The notes below the pieces were generated by a model. The model was not told the DNA's origin, ran no database searches, and saw only the letters and a list, made by a program, of their open reading frames with translations. Both the position numbers and the translations under genes were made by a program. From Actinospica sp035552695 (GTDB lineage Bacteria > Actinomycetota > Actinomycetes > Streptomycetales > Catenulisporaceae), in NCBI RefSeq assembly GCF_035552695.1, contig NZ_DASZKT010000204.1, positions 1 through 28,868 of the forward strand: a DNA stretch of 28,868 nt, given 5' to 3'. This document shows positions 8,636 through 16,157 of this stretch, in pieces. The first letter of the stretch is position 1; each line of letters begins with the position of its first letter.

Positions 8636-9423
8636 GAGCGCTGCCCCCGAACGGCCGATTCGACGGTGCCGCGCGAGATGCCGCTGCCGACCAGGTAGTC
8701 GTAACTGCGCCGCAGGGCCTCGAACGCGCTGATGTGCAGTCGTTCGAGTTCGACGATGTGCCACTGGACGCCGGAGGGCGTGGCCAGGGCGTCGGCCCAG
8801 TCGATCCGGCCCTCGCCGATGGGCACCATGACGTCGTCCTGGTAGCTGACCGCAGGCCCGTCCTTCACGTGGACGAGGCGCACCCGGTCCCCGAGCCTGG
8901 CCAGCACTTCGGCCGGGTCGGCGCCGCCCATCGTGGCCCAGTACGCGTCGAGCTCCACCAGCACGCGATCGTCGAGCTCGTCCAGCAGCACGTCGTATGC
9001 CTGCCGGCCGTCGAAGACGTTGCCGAACTCCGCGAAGTGGTTGTGGTACGCGATTCGCATCCCACGCGCGGCCGCTCGCTCGGCGGCCTCGTTCACCCGC
9101 TCGACGCCGCGCCGGATCGTGTCCGGCGAGTCGAACTCCTCGCGCTCCATGCTCCACACGAGGATCTCGGCGCCGAGCTCCTGATTCGCGTCGAGGATCG
9201 CCTCTGCCCCGTCCCCGGCCGGGAACGGCGTGTGCGCGCTGGTCAGGGTGAGACCCGCCGACGCGATCGCGTCCCGAACCCGGGCCGGGCCGAACTGCTC
9301 GACCAGTCCGTAGGTCTCCACGCCCGCGAAGCCGAGGCCCGCCAGGCGCTCCAGCGTGCCCTCGAGGTCGGCGTGCGCCTCGTCGAGCACCGTGTACATC
9401 ATCACGCCGATGTCCGCTGTCAT
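8632..9423 (-). CDS. Sugar phosphate isomerase/epimerase-like TIM-barrel protein (first copy)
   Basis: The 263-residue protein is of the xylose-isomerase-like TIM-barrel family. It opens with IGVMMYTVLDEAHADLEGTL and contains IAYHNHFAEF, LVELDAYWATMGG, RLVHVKDGP and HIVELE, where the family's Glu/Asp/His/Glu metal ligands sit. It is a paralogue of the protein at 3046-3801: both share the GLGF/ALGF-VE start, YHNH, ELDxYWA, a DRVR-H strand and similar length. The ATG overlaps the ThuA-like stop and is preceded by a near-perfect AGGAGG. A GEGRIDWADAL segment, common in family members that use sugar rather than DNA substrates, is present. It probably isomerises, epimerises or eliminates on a keto-sugar made by an adjacent Gfo/Idh enzyme. 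Confidence 0.88.
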   Translation of the reverse strand: MTADIGVMMYTVLDEAHADLEGTLERLAGLGFAGVETYGLVEQFGPARVRDAIASAGLTLTSAHTPFPAGDGAEAILDANQELGAEILVWSMEREEFDSPDTIRRGVERVNEAAERAAARGMRIAYHNHFAEFGNVFDGRQAYDVLLDELDDRVLVELDAYWATMGGADPAEVLARLGDRVRLVHVKDGPAVSYQDDVMVPIGEGRIDWADALATPSGVQWHIVELERLHISAFEALRRSYDYLVGSGISRGTVESAVRGQRS

Positions 9424-10088
9424 GAATCCTCCTGAATGCCGGCGGCCCAGCGCAGCGATTGCCGGACCAGCGCACGCACCGGCGGCTCGCCCCAGGAGCG
9501 CATGTCGTGGCCGAGCGCCAGATAGACCACCCGACCGGCCCCGAACTCCCGCGCGTAGAGCACCGGTATCGCTACTCCGTCCGCGCGGCGGCGCTGCGCG
9601 AGCACGGTCACCTCGTCGTCGGCGAGTTCGAACTCGTAGTACTCGTCGAAGAGCTCGAAGTCGTCGAGCCCGGCCGTGATCGGGTGCTCGGCCACGATCT
9701 CGATGGCGTGCCGGCCCTCGTGATGGCCGGGACCGTGCGAGAGGTAGCGATTGCCGAGCAGCCCGAAGAACGGCCGGTACGCCGGGTCGAGTCCGTCGCC
9801 CCGCCAGCCGAGGATGTTCGCGCCGTGCACGCCGACGAGTCCCTTTCCGGCCCGCACCGCGTCGGCCAACGCCTGCTGCTGCGCGGTGGCGAACTCGCCG
9901 CCGGCCGTGTAGAGCAGGTAGACGTCGTTCTCGGCGGTCTCCGGGCGCGGGTCGACGAAGCGGTTGAGGCCCATCGCCCGACGCGCGGCGAACCCGGCCT
10001 CGACCCCGAGCTGCTGGAACACCGAGGCGGCGGCGATCAGGTCGTGGTGGATGTCATCGCCGTTGACGATGACCATCGCTCTGGACAT
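9420..10088 (-). CDS. ThuA-like protein (trehalose-utilisation family, glutamine-amidotransferase-like fold)
   Basis: The 222-residue protein has the features of ThuA-like proteins: an N-terminal strand MVIVNGDDIHHDL, a central GKGLVGVHGANI loop, a HEGRHAIEIV segment, HPITAGLDDFELFDEYYEFEL and GRVVYLALGHDMRSW. ThuA, with the Gfo/Idh enzyme ThuB, is needed for trehalose and related disaccharide use through 3-keto-sugars in Sinorhizobium; its precise biochemical role is unsettled. The ATG at 10088 has AGGAGC 7 bp upstream, 19 bp after the binding-protein gene. Its stop overlaps the next gene as ATGA. The context next to Gfo/Idh and TIM-barrel genes supports a part in keto-sugar formation or processing. 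Confidence 0.85.
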   Translation of the reverse strand: MSRAMVIVNGDDIHHDLIAAASVFQQLGVEAGFAARRAMGLNRFVDPRPETAENDVYLLYTAGGEFATAQQQALADAVRAGKGLVGVHGANILGWRGDGLDPAYRPFFGLLGNRYLSHGPGHHEGRHAIEIVAEHPITAGLDDFELFDEYYEFELADDEVTVLAQRRRADGVAIPVLYAREFGAGRVVYLALGHDMRSWGEPPVRALVRQSLRWAAGIQEDS

Positions 10089-10107
10089 GCGCTTGCTCCT
10101 GGGAAGA

Positions 10108-11778
10108 TCAGACCGGCTTGAGCCGCAGCGCGACGACCGGGTTGGGCACCGGGCTGAAATACGGGTCCTGCGGGGTCGGGAATCCGGTGGCCTTGGCGGT
10201 GCTCCAGTTGCCGTAGCTGCCCCAGTAGAAGATCGGGATCCACGGCAGGTTCTCGACGAAGATCGTCTCGATCTGGTTCAGGATCTGCTGCCGCTCGGCG
10301 TCCGAGGTGGCGTTCGGGTACTGCTGGAACAGCGCCTTGGCCTCGGCGTTCTGGAAGCGCTCGATGTTCTCGTAGGTCGGTGTGGCCTGGCCGATCGGGT
10401 AGTACGTGTTCGGGTCCATCGTGTTCTGGAAGAACTCGAACGCGTCCGGCGGCGGGCTGACCGGGTAGCCCATCGTGGAGTCGAAGTCCCCGGTGGCAGT
10501 CAGAGTATTGATGTCGTTGACGGTCGTGGTGGCGATGTTGAACTTGATGCCGATGGTCTTCAGCTGCGAGACCAGCACCTGGCAGCGCGAGGCGATGTCG
10601 GTGTACGAGGACGGGAAGCTGACCGAGAACTCGACCCGCTTGCCGCCCTTCTGGTAGTAGCCGTCGGAGCCCATGGTGTAGCCGGCGCCCGTCATGATCT
10701 GCTTGGCCTTCGCGGTGTCCTGCGTGAAGTTCGCGTTCTTGTACTGCGGCGCGATGAACGAGGTGTACGCGGGCATCGGCAGGCCGGTCACGCTCGTGCA
10801 CGGCGGCGACCCGCTCGCCGCGCCGACCTGCGTGCGGTCGATCCCGGCGCTGATCGCCTGCCGTACGGCGAGATCGCTCAGCGGCCAGCGCTCCAGATTG
10901 GGGATCAGGCCGTCGGTGCCGGCCAGCGGCGCCCAGTAGTGGTTGTTCGCGCTGCGGTCCAGGTACGTCTTCTGGGCGTCGGCGATATAAGTGCCGCCCC
11001 AGTCCGCCGAGCCTCCGACGAGCGCGTTGGTCATGCTCTCGTTGTCGGAGTAGGCGATGAAGCGCAGCCCTGATATCGCCGCCGGTGTCTGCCAGTAGTC
11101 GTCGTTGCGCGCCAGCAGGAAGCTCTGCGGGGAGAACGTGGAGAGCTTGAACGGGCCGGTGCCGACCGGATTCTCGTCCGTGTACTTGGTCGGATCCTCC
11201 GACGCCCAGAGGTGCTGGGAGACGATCGGGGCCGAGACGATGTTGGCGAAGAACTGCTCGGACCCCTCTTTGAAGTCGAGCACGACCTCGGTCGGGCTGT
11301 TCACCGTGATCGTGTCGAAGACGATGCCGGCGACGTTGACGGCCGGGTACTTCTTCAGCAGGTTGTAGGTGAAGGCGACGTCGTCCGCGGAGAACGGCTT
11401 GCCGTCGGTCCACTTCACCCCGGACTGCAGCTCCAATGTCAGCGTCTTGTTGTTATTCGACCATTTCCAGGACTTGGCCAGCCATGGCAGGTCGTCGCCG
11501 ATGTTGACCGAGTTGATCTGCACGAGCGGCTCGTAGATGAAGCCGCCCGAGCTCTGGTTGGTGTATGTCAGTCCCTGCGCGGTGTTCGGTAGGAACGGGT
11601 TGAACACCCGGGTGAGGTTGTCGGACTGGCCGGCGACGTTCAAGACGCCGCCGCTGGACTTGGAACCGGAACTCGTCCCGCACCCGGCGAGGGCGAGGGA
11701 GCCGGCGCCCGCCAGGGCGCCCAGGATGGCGCCGCGTCTGGTGAGTCCCGAAGCGGTAGGCAGCTGCCATGTGGTCAC
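10108..11778 (-). CDS. ABC transporter substrate-binding lipoprotein, family 5 (oligopeptide type)
   Basis: The 556-residue protein has a Tat-type lipoprotein signal: Arg14-Arg15 in LTRRGAIL, a hydrophobic stretch, and lipobox LAGC with Cys33. The mature part is a family-5 solute-binding protein (DppA/OppA fold), with WKWSNNNKTLTLELQSGVKW, DGKPFSADDVAFT and ENPVGTGPFKLS, the family signature. It captures the substrate outside the membrane and delivers it to the DppB/DppCD permeases. Family-5 proteins carry peptides, nickel, but also oligosaccharides and glycosides, so the substrate cannot be named. The GTG at 11778 overlaps the ATPase stop (GTGA) and has GAAGGAGAAG upstream. The placement beside ThuA, isomerases and dehydrogenases argues for a sugar-containing ligand. 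Confidence 0.93.
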   Translation of the reverse strand: MTTWQLPTASGLTRRGAILGALAGAGSLALAGCGTSSGSKSSGGVLNVAGQSDNLTRVFNPFLPNTAQGLTYTNQSSGGFIYEPLVQINSVNIGDDLPWLAKSWKWSNNNKTLTLELQSGVKWTDGKPFSADDVAFTYNLLKKYPAVNVAGIVFDTITVNSPTEVVLDFKEGSEQFFANIVSAPIVSQHLWASEDPTKYTDENPVGTGPFKLSTFSPQSFLLARNDDYWQTPAAISGLRFIAYSDNESMTNALVGGSADWGGTYIADAQKTYLDRSANNHYWAPLAGTDGLIPNLERWPLSDLAVRQAISAGIDRTQVGAASGSPPCTSVTGLPMPAYTSFIAPQYKNANFTQDTAKAKQIMTGAGYTMGSDGYYQKGGKRVEFSVSFPSSYTDIASRCQVLVSQLKTIGIKFNIATTTVNDINTLTATGDFDSTMGYPVSPPPDAFEFFQNTMDPNTYYPIGQATPTYENIERFQNAEAKALFQQYPNATSDAERQQILNQIETIFVENLPWIPIFYWGSYGNWSTAKATGFPTPQDPYFSPVPNPVVALRLKPV

Positions 11779-12884
11779 GTTGCGTCTTCTCCTTCTGAGT
11801 CGGTGACTTTCCGGATGGCACGGGCGTTGGCCGCCCTTTTCTCTGGCGCTTGCGGATCGTCCGAGTAGAGCCAGCACCGCGCGGTGTGGTTCGCGTCTTC
11901 GGACAGGGGGAAGGCGGGCGGTGCCTCCGTGGAGCACCGCTGCCAGGCGTAGGGGCAGCGCGGATGGAAGCGGCAGCCGGATGGCGGGTCGATCAGGCTG
12001 GGCGGCTGCCCGATGTCGCGCACGGCCGACTTGCCGGTCCGCGAGGGGTCGGGCGCCGAGGCGATCAGCAGTTGCGTGTACGGATGCGCCGCCTGCTGGG
12101 TGACGGCCTCGGACGGTCCGGACTCGATGACTTCACCGGCGTACATCACGGCCGTTTCGGCGGCGAAGTACCGCGCCGAGGCGATGTCGTGTGTGACGTA
12201 GAGCATCGCGACGCGGCGCTCTTCGGTGAGGCGTCGCAGTAGGTTGAGGATGCCGAGGCGGATGGAGACGTCGAGGCTGGAGACGGGTTCGTCGGCGAGG
12301 AACACCTCCGGACCGGCCGCCAGCGCGCGGGCGATCGAGATGCGCTGGAGCTGCCCGCCGGACAGCTCGTGCGGGAACTTCTCAGTGAACTGACGCGGCG
12401 GCACCAGATTCGTCTGGGTCAGCAGGTCATCGATGATCTTCGTGCGCTCCGCGCGCCGCTTTCCGGGGTGGTGGATGGCGACCGCGCGGTGCAGGGTCTT
12501 CGCGATGGTGGCGACGGGGTTGAGCGACGAGAACGGGTCTTGCAGGATCAGCTGCACCCGGCGGGCGTACTCACGGAACGAACGGCCGTGCGTCGCGTGC
12601 GTGGCGACGCCGTGCAAACGGATCTCCCCGCTGGTGAGCGGATGGAGCTGGGCGAGCAGCCGGGCGAGCGTCGACTTGCCGGAGCCGGATTCGCCGACGA
12701 GCGCGGTGATCCGTCCGGCGTACAGCTTCAGCGAGACGTTGTCCACGGCGTGCACGACGCGTGGCGTGCCACGGCCGACGCGGAGGCCGTGCACGGTGAA
12801 ATGCTTGGTCACGTCGACGGCCTCGAGCACCGGCTCGTCGCCGACCGTCGGCTGCGTCGCGTCTACGAGATCTGTGACAGTCAT
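11775..12884 (-). CDS. Oligopeptide-type ABC transporter ATPase (DppF/OppF-like)
   Basis: The 369-residue ATP-binding subunit has Walker A GESGSGKST (residues 64-72), the Q-loop LQDPFSSLNP typical of Opp/Dpp ATPases, signature LSGGQLQRISIARAL (from 174), Walker B VFLADEP (Asp198/Glu199) and the switch H in YVTHD. The C-terminal oligopeptide extension with RFHPRCPYAWQRC supplies conserved cysteines, as in family members said to carry an iron-sulfur site. It couples ATP hydrolysis to import. The ATG at 12884 overlaps the upstream fusion gene's stop (ATGA). The open frame extends a few dozen codons upstream but without a ribosome site. It pairs with the ATPase half of the fused DppC-DppD protein to form a heterodimeric motor. 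Confidence 0.93.
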   Translation of the reverse strand: MTVTDLVDATQPTVGDEPVLEAVDVTKHFTVHGLRVGRGTPRVVHAVDNVSLKLYAGRITALVGESGSGKSTLARLLAQLHPLTSGEIRLHGVATHATHGRSFREYARRVQLILQDPFSSLNPVATIAKTLHRAVAIHHPGKRRAERTKIIDDLLTQTNLVPPRQFTEKFPHELSGGQLQRISIARALAAGPEVFLADEPVSSLDVSIRLGILNLLRRLTEERRVAMLYVTHDIASARYFAAETAVMYAGEVIESGPSEAVTQQAAHPYTQLLIASAPDPSRTGKSAVRDIGQPPSLIDPPSGCRFHPRCPYAWQRCSTEAPPAFPLSEDANHTARCWLYSDDPQAPEKRAANARAIRKVTDSEGEDAT

Positions 12885-14929
12885 GATGCCCGGGCTCCGT
12901 CCTCGCTCATTTCCCGCGTGCTCTGCGCCGCCGCGTACAGCAGGCATGCCGCCTCGGAGCTCTCACCCGTCGACGAGGTGATCCGGTAGAGCGGCGGCAT
13001 CGTGGACCGGCACTCGTCGACCGCGACCGGGCAGCGCGGCTGGAAGGCGCAGCCGTCGGGCAGCCGGCGCAGGTCGGGTGGGGAGCCGGGTATCCCGGTG
13101 AGCTCCCGCTTCGGTCCGCCGAGGGTCGGGAAGGAGTTGAGCAGCCCGCGGCTGTACGGATGCTGCGCGTTGCGGTAGAACTCGTCGGCCGCCGCCTTCT
13201 CGACGATCTTGCCGCCGTACATCACCGCGATCGTGTCGGACAGCTCGATCAGCAGCGAGAGGTCGTGCGTGATGAAGATGACGGAGAAGCCGAGCTTGTC
13301 CTTCAGCTCCACGATCTTCTCGATGATCTGCCGCTGGATGACGACGTCGAGCGCGGTGGTCGGCTCGTCCATGACGATGATCTCGGGGTCGAGTGCCAGG
13401 CCGACGGCGATCATCGCGCGCTGCCGCATGCCGCCCGATAGCTCGTGCGGGTAGGAGTTGGCGCGGTCCGCCGGGATTCCGACGATGGCGAGCAGTTCGA
13501 GGATGCGTGCCGCGCGCTCCTGCGAGGACATCCGCGGCCGGTGCGCGATGATCACGTCCTCGATCTGCACGCCGATCCGCAGGATCGGATTGAGCGCGTG
13601 CATCGCGGACTGCAGGACGATGGAGAGCTCTTCCCAGCGGAACTCGCGCAGTTCGGCGTCGCTCATGCCGAGCACGTCCACGGTGGAACCGTCAGGGTTC
13701 GTGTAGATGATCCGGCCGTCAGAGATCTGCGCCGGCGGCTTGTGCATCCGCGCGATCGCGTAGGCCAGCGTGGACTTGCCGGAGCCGGACTCGCCGGCGA
13801 TGCCGAGCACTTCGCCGCGCCGCAGCGCGAACGAGACGTCGTCGACCGCTGGTGTCCGGGTATTGCCGCTGAGGTAGTCGACCTTGAGTCCGCGCACGTC
13901 GAGGATGAGGTCGGTGCTCTCCGACGTGAACGGCGCGCGTGTCGGCCGTTCGGCTCGTTCGCGGCGTGCGCGACGGCGGAGGCTGCGGCGGGTCCGCTTC
14001 ACCTGCGCGCGCTGGGCCTTCTTCGTGCCGATGCCGGCCTGGCGCAATCGCGGATTGATGAACTCGTCGATGCCGAAGTTCACCAGTGAGAGCGCCGTGC
14101 CGAGCAGCGCGATCGCCAGACCGGCGGGCACGAACCACCACCACGAGCCGGTCAGCAATGCGCTGCTGACCTGCGCCCAGTAGAGGATCGTGCCCCACGA
14201 CCACTGCGTCACGTCGGTCAGACCGAGGAACGCCAGGCTGGCCTGGGTCAGGATGGCGCCGGTCACCGTGCCGAGGAACGCGGCGGCGATCACCGCGACC
14301 TGATTCGGCAGGATGTCCCGCAGGATGATGCGCGAGGTGCGGTCGCCGGTCGCCCGGGCCGCCTCCACGAAGTCCCGCTTGCGCAGGCTCAGGGTCTGCG
14401 CTCGCAGGACCCTGGCTCCCCAGGCCCAGCCGGTGACCGTGATGACGAGGATGATCCCGGCGTTGCCGGTGTGCGGCAGGTAGGCCGCCAGGATGATCGT
14501 CAGCGGCAGGCCGGGCAGCACCAGGAACACGTTCGCCAGCAGCGAAAGCACCTCGTCGCCGATCCCGCCGAGATACCCCGCCGTCACCCCGACGAGCACC
14601 GACAGCACCGTGGTCAGCACGGCGGCGCCGAGACCGACGATCATCGATGCCCGTGCGCCGTAGAGCATCTGCGAGAACACGTCCTGGCCGTTCTGCGTGG
14701 TGCCCAGCCAGTGCGCGGCGGACGGCCCCGCCAGCGCGGCATCGCTGACGGCGGACGGGTCGTACGGCGAGATCCACGGGCCGATGATCGCCAGGACGAC
14801 GAAGATCAGCGTGATGACCAGGCCGGTGAGCGTGAGCGGCGAGTGCAGCAGCCGGCGCCGGAGTCCGTTGCGGGATTCGACGGACTCGCCGGACTCCGAC
14901 TCGGCGAGCGTGGCGGATTGCAGGGCCAT
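12881..14929 (-). CDS. Fused ABC permease-ATPase (DppC-DppD type)
   Basis: One 682-residue chain combines an oligopeptide permease and an ATPase. Residues 30-290 form the DppC-like permease, with several hydrophobic segments and the EAA loop FVEAARATGDRTSRIILRD (about 187-206). Residues 300-330 are a strongly basic, Arg/Lys-rich linker. From about 340 the ATPase follows: Walker A GESGSGKST (379-387), Q-loop LQSAMHALNP, signature LSGGMRQRAMIA (from 497), Walker B IIVMDEPT (Asp521/Glu522), switch His in FITHD and the C-terminal CAFQPRCP motif. The frame is continuous with no second ribosome site, so it is a true fusion. Such DppC-DppD fusions are known in actinobacteria. The gene starts 3 bp after the DppB stop. 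The missing separate DppD gene confirms that this protein supplies it. Confidence 0.93.
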   Translation of the reverse strand: MALQSATLAESESGESVESRNGLRRRLLHSPLTLTGLVITLIFVVLAIIGPWISPYDPSAVSDAALAGPSAAHWLGTTQNGQDVFSQMLYGARASMIVGLGAAVLTTVLSVLVGVTAGYLGGIGDEVLSLLANVFLVLPGLPLTIILAAYLPHTGNAGIILVITVTGWAWGARVLRAQTLSLRKRDFVEAARATGDRTSRIILRDILPNQVAVIAAAFLGTVTGAILTQASLAFLGLTDVTQWSWGTILYWAQVSSALLTGSWWWFVPAGLAIALLGTALSLVNFGIDEFINPRLRQAGIGTKKAQRAQVKRTRRSLRRRARRERAERPTRAPFTSESTDLILDVRGLKVDYLSGNTRTPAVDDVSFALRRGEVLGIAGESGSGKSTLAYAIARMHKPPAQISDGRIIYTNPDGSTVDVLGMSDAELREFRWEELSIVLQSAMHALNPILRIGVQIEDVIIAHRPRMSSQERAARILELLAIVGIPADRANSYPHELSGGMRQRAMIAVGLALDPEIIVMDEPTTALDVVIQRQIIEKIVELKDKLGFSVIFITHDLSLLIELSDTIAVMYGGKIVEKAAADEFYRNAQHPYSRGLLNSFPTLGGPKRELTGIPGSPPDLRRLPDGCAFQPRCPVAVDECRSTMPPLYRITSSTGESSEAACLLYAAAQSTREMSEDGARAS

Positions 14930-14932
14930 GGG

Positions 14933-15907
14933 TCAGCTCTCCCGGGTCCTGGGGTCGAGGAAGACGTAGGCGACGTCCGCGAGCAGATTGGCGATCAGCA
15001 CCAGGACGGTGATGAGCAGGAAGATCGCCGACATGAGCGGGTAGTCCGCGGCCTGGGCGGCCTTGAACAGCACCGTGCCGAGACCGGGGTAGTTGAAGAC
15101 CACCTCGGTCACGATCGAGCCGCCGACCACGAACCCGAGCGACATGGCGAAGCCGGACAGCGACGGGAGCATCGCGTTGCGCGCCGCGTAGGTGAACACC
15201 ACCCGGCGCCGCGGCAGGCCCTTCGCCTCGGCCAGCCGCACGTAGTCCTCGCTCAGCGTGGTGACCATCATGTTCCGCATGCTGATCAGCCAGCCGCCGA
15301 GCGACGCGACCACGATCGTGGCGGCCGGCAGCACCGCGTACTCGATGGCGCTCACGATGAACCCGCCGTTGAACCCGATCGTCTCGGTCACCGCGTATCC
15401 CCCGGAGAACGGGAACCAGTTCAGCGTGATCGCGAAGACGAAGGCGATGATGATCGCGAACCAGAAGTAGGGGATCGAGGACAGGAACGTGGTGACCGGG
15501 ATCAGCGAGTCCAGCCAGGTGCCGCGCTTCCAGCCGACCAGCACGCCCAGCGCGGTGCCGATGACGAAGCCGAGCACGGTGCAGATCGTGATCAGGATCA
15601 GCGTCCAGTACATGCTCTGGCCGAGCACGCTGCTCACCGACGAGGGGTAGTAGGCGTACGAGGTGCCGAAGTCGAAGGTGAAGACGCTGTGCCAGTAGCT
15701 CAGGTACTGCTGCCACAGGTTCTGTCCGGTCTGGCCGAACAGCACCCGCAGCGCGTGCACCGCGGACGGGCTCAGCTTGCCGTGGAACTCGTTGATCAGG
15801 TTGTCCGCGGGATCACCCGGCATGATGCGTGGAATCAGGAAATTGAGGCTGATGGCCGCCCACGCGGTCAGCAGGTAGAAGCCGGCCTTTCTGGCGATGG
15901 TACGCAA
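14933..15907 (-). CDS. Oligopeptide-type ABC transporter permease (DppB-like), first operon gene
   Basis: The 324-residue membrane protein begins RTIARKAGFYLLTAWAAISLNFLIPRIMPGDP, the classic DppB N-terminus with the GDP motif. It has further hydrophobic segments and an EAA-type loop DYVRLAEAKGLPRRRVVFTYAARNAMLP. It forms the channel with the permease half of the fusion protein. The start is a TTG at 15907: an in-frame TGA lies two codons upstream and GAGGGAG is correctly spaced. No ATG or GTG is available nearby upstream, so the rare start seems real. It is the promoter-proximal gene of the 14-gene operon, next to a divergent control region with several operator-like repeats. Confidence 0.93.
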   Translation of the reverse strand: MRTIARKAGFYLLTAWAAISLNFLIPRIMPGDPADNLINEFHGKLSPSAVHALRVLFGQTGQNLWQQYLSYWHSVFTFDFGTSYAYYPSSVSSVLGQSMYWTLILITICTVLGFVIGTALGVLVGWKRGTWLDSLIPVTTFLSSIPYFWFAIIIAFVFAITLNWFPFSGGYAVTETIGFNGGFIVSAIEYAVLPAATIVVASLGGWLISMRNMMVTTLSEDYVRLAEAKGLPRRRVVFTYAARNAMLPSLSGFAMSLGFVVGGSIVTEVVFNYPGLGTVLFKAAQAADYPLMSAIFLLITVLVLIANLLADVAYVFLDPRTRES

Positions 15908-15962
15908 ATCTCACACTCCCTCGTACCGCTCCGCGTCGCCTCGAACAGCAGTCCTCGGCATG

Positions 15963-15979
15963 CCAGTTAAATACCAGTT
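15963..15979. promoter_or_regulatory. Direct repeat CCAGTT, 11 bp apart, near the operon start
   Basis: Two CCAGTT hexamers lie at 15963-15968 and 15974-15979, about one helical turn apart and about 56-72 bp from the DppB start. They may be half-sites for a HutC-type regulator placed over or next to the operon promoter. Function is inferred. Confidence 0.4.
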
Positions 15980-16006
15980 GCCGACACGATAGATACGAAC
16001 CGGGCC

Positions 16007-16020
16007 GCTGTCTAGAGAGC
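16007..16020. promoter_or_regulatory. TCTAGA-centred imperfect inverted repeat, DasR/HutC-like operator candidate
   Basis: GCTGTCTAGAGAGC is an inverted repeat with one mismatched symmetric pair. Its TCTAGA centre matches the core of the DasR responsive element, and TCTAGA is rare in DNA this GC-rich. It lies about 100 bp upstream of the operon's first gene. Which GntR binds it, if any, is unknown. Confidence 0.5.
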
Positions 16021-16107
16021 GATTTCCGTCGGAACCAGGCATAAATCCGATGCAGGTGGGCTGACCGGGTGCTTGGCGGCCTGTCATCAGCGCCACCCCG
16101 AATGGGC

Positions 16108-16119
16108 TACTGGCCAGTA
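16108..16119. promoter_or_regulatory. Perfect 12-bp palindrome TACTGGCCAGTA
   Basis: The sequence is identical to its reverse complement over 12 bp and is made of an ACTGG and a CCAGT half-site back to back. It lies about 30 bp upstream of the candidate -10 of the dehydrogenase gene, a suitable position for repression by a dimeric regulator such as either GntR protein encoded nearby. Confidence 0.5.
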
Positions 16120-16157
16120 CCACCTAGAACCACATAGAACCACTGGCTTACACTGGC
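16119..16157. repeat. 10-bp phased direct repeats ACCACNTAGA / CACTGGC
   Basis: ACCACCTAGA, ACCACATAGA and ACCAC follow one another with an exact 10-bp period, then CACTGGC occurs twice (16141 and 16151), again 10 bp apart. The array runs from the palindrome into the candidate -10 element. Such helically phased repeats often mark cooperative regulator binding on one DNA face. Confidence 0.5.

Noticed and set aside
14471..15970. A 499-residue plus-strand open frame opposite the permease genes
   Set aside because: It is an Arg/Gln/His/Gly-rich shadow of the DppB and fusion genes on the other strand, with no recognisable domain.
15911..16123. A 70-residue frame ending just before the DppB start, possible leader peptide
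   Set aside because: It covers the operator-like repeats, lacks a clear ribosome site and resembles no known leader; it is more likely chance.
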